Assembly (NCBI GenBank): GCA_013365325.1
Contig: JABVXV010000109.1
Location: 119,299-183,298 of the forward strand
Direction of reading: 5' to 3'
Source of the DNA: Dipetalonema caudispina
Lineage: Eukaryota > Nematoda > Chromadorea > Rhabditida > Onchocercidae
DNA length: 64,000 bases
In this document: positions 62,301 through 64,000 of the stretch, one piece after another
Numbering within the stretch: the first letter of the stretch is position 1
Layout of the letters: every line of letters begins with the position of its first letter
Notes under the pieces: model-generated
Seen by the model: only the letters and a program-made list of their open reading frames with translations
Database searches by the model: none
What the model was told of the DNA's origin: nothing
Translations under genes and position numbers: made by a program

Positions 62301-64000
62301 TTTGTATAAATTAAGGATACAATACTTCATTTTACCTATCGTTACTATCTTCTTTCGGGATGAAATTTACTGCTAGACTAAGTGGCAATTCAAGTTCTTT
62401 AAAATTTTAGTTAATTTCAGATTATAATTTGAAAGTTCAGTTAATCGAATTTTAATTTCCGGTTATAACAAATGAAAAAATATTCACTTTACACATCATC
62501 GATAAATGTGTAATTGGAAAAATGCAACTGTCCTCATCGCACTAAACATAAATAGAACAGAAATAATTCGATCTATCTGTATTAATCTATTCAATTTATT
62601 CATTACTTATTTAGACTAAATTCCGAGTTGGATTGCTTATCTTTCCTATTCTCATAAATAGCAAGCAGGAAAGAGAACTCAGAATTGTTCTAAAATGAAT
62701 ATCAATTAAATAGACTTTAAGATCAATTTCTGTATTCATCCAAGCAAATAGATGGCAAAATTTCCAACTTGGCTTATTTTTTATCTGGCACTAAAGTAAC
62801 AATCCCTGCTTTTACTATCATCTATCAACAACAAAATCATTTCATAAAATTTAGAATCATATTCTAAATTAAATTTACATTCAGGTCTTCAATTCGATTA
62901 GTAAATCAAGATTCGAAAGAACTTTTTCGAAAAGGCAAAACAGAATATTAGTCTGGAAAAATATTGTGAAATTCATATCAAAACTATTTTGATTTAATTG
63001 ATAAATTAGTTTTGAATACTATGGTTCAGCATAATATTTTCCTTATTTTCAAAGTTGGATCAACCTGTTAAATAGTAATTCGAAGTGATGTGGTCAGATA
63101 TGATAAGTATTATCAGAAGAGTCCTGAAAACATTTAAAATTTTTTTCATTAAATTCTTTAATCTTTGATTGTTTTTTGCACTCTTTAATTTTTTGATTTT
63201 AACTTGTTTTTATGTGCTTGAATTTTTAAATTCTTTTCGAATTTTGTTGAAAATTTCAGTGTTCATTTTCAATTTTTTCGAAGTGTTTGGTTTTTTTATT
63301 ATTTCAGTTTTTGAAATTTGAAATTTTTGGATTTCCTCCGTAAATTTCCTACATTCTGGAATTTTAGATTTCTTCTTCCAGCTTTTTGATTTTTTATAGT
63401 TTTTGAATTACTTCAAATTCTACAAGCTTAGAAGTCCATCGAAACTTGCACTTTTTCGTTGATCTTTTATATTTTTGACTTTTCTTTTGTATTATTTCAC
63501 CACTTGGCTTTTTTTTTTTTAATTCTCTGCCTATTCACAAACTTGCCAATGATTATCATTAGTTCAGATTTTAACATATCTTGCTGTTGATCCATCCAAC
63601 TTCAGTAAACTCCTCTGGATAAAATTCTTTTAACTCAATCCATAAATAATGAGGAAGTTGATCGAGCTGAATTTCCATGACTATCATTTCAAATACCATT
63701 TGAATGTGTTGATAAACAAGTTGAATAGAAATAATTGGCCTCAGGGATAAGAAAAAGAAGGAAAAAGCTATCTCTGATTAGGCGTATTATATTTTATGCT
63801 CTTTAAACATTCAACTTTAGCGTACTTCATTTTATGCTGAAGCTTATTTGTATCTCACAAATTTTGCAGTTTTAAATTCCTAAAAGAAAAGAAGTTTCGA
63901 AAGGAATATATTTCCTAAAATTTCTTAGCAATTTGGTAATTTGATAAATCAAATTCGAATTTAATATTTTTCATTTAATAATTAAGTCTACATCTGATTC
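59330..64000. other. AT-rich region upstream of the MAM gene, no gene recognised
   Basis: About 4.7 kb to the window edge, presumably including the MAM gene promoter. It contains an A-run near 59751-59769, T-runs near 60497-60510 and 61991-62004, and no ORF above the listed size with a domain. A slightly less AT-rich patch at about 60760-60900 could be regulatory, but no specific motif stands out. Confidence 0.55.

Overview
This window looks like nuclear DNA of a nematode, most likely a clade III (filarial-type) worm. The sequence is very AT-rich. Its genes are split into many exons of roughly 50-400 bp, with introns usually ending in TTTCAG or TTTTAG. Homopolymer tracts are common, and there are no operon-like bacterial ORFs, rRNA genes or tRNA genes that I can see. 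The assignment rests on gene style and protein content, not on a species-specific marker. Every gene model below was spliced by hand from the genomic sequence. For four of the five genes the exon sums close on a whole number of codons with few or no ambiguous junctions; the fifth (PAN gene) has one open junction.

Five protein-coding genes are supported. (1) 1667-5366, minus: a secreted, membrane-anchored phospholipase B1/GDSL-lipase-like protein of about 561 aa. It keeps the GDSL serine but has lost the other catalytic blocks, so it is a probable pseudoenzyme. (2) 19531-24810, plus: a PFTAIRE-type cyclin-dependent kinase (CDK14 family) of about 499 aa, with all kinase motifs intact. (3) 33160-44509, plus: a large secreted Ser/Thr-rich protein of about 1236 aa, with a long poly-serine microsatellite and three C-terminal PAN/apple modules, in about 20 exons. 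(4) 48976-51367, minus: an ABHD17-family depalmitoylase of 327 aa, with the N-terminal cysteine cluster and a complete catalytic triad. (5) 54242-59329, minus: a secreted protein of about 691 aa with two MAM-like domains and a long unrecognised C-terminal half.

Between the genes lie long AT-rich stretches (5.4-19.5 kb, 24.8-33.1 kb, 44.5-49.0 kb, 51.4-54.2 kb and 59.3-64 kb). They contain no convincing exons, but do contain small repeats: near-perfect palindromes, a 17-bp inverted-repeat pair, several short direct repeats (two of which flank single exons), a GATA-site cluster and a pair of octamer motifs. Three of the five products (1, 3 and 5) carry an N-terminal signal peptide and look extracellular or surface-bound; the kinase and the depalmitoylase act inside the cell, the latter at membranes. 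There is no sign that the five genes form one pathway; they look like ordinary neighbours.

The observation most worth following up is the phospholipase B-like protein with a dismantled active site. Next are the PAN/poly-serine protein and the direct repeats that bracket exons.
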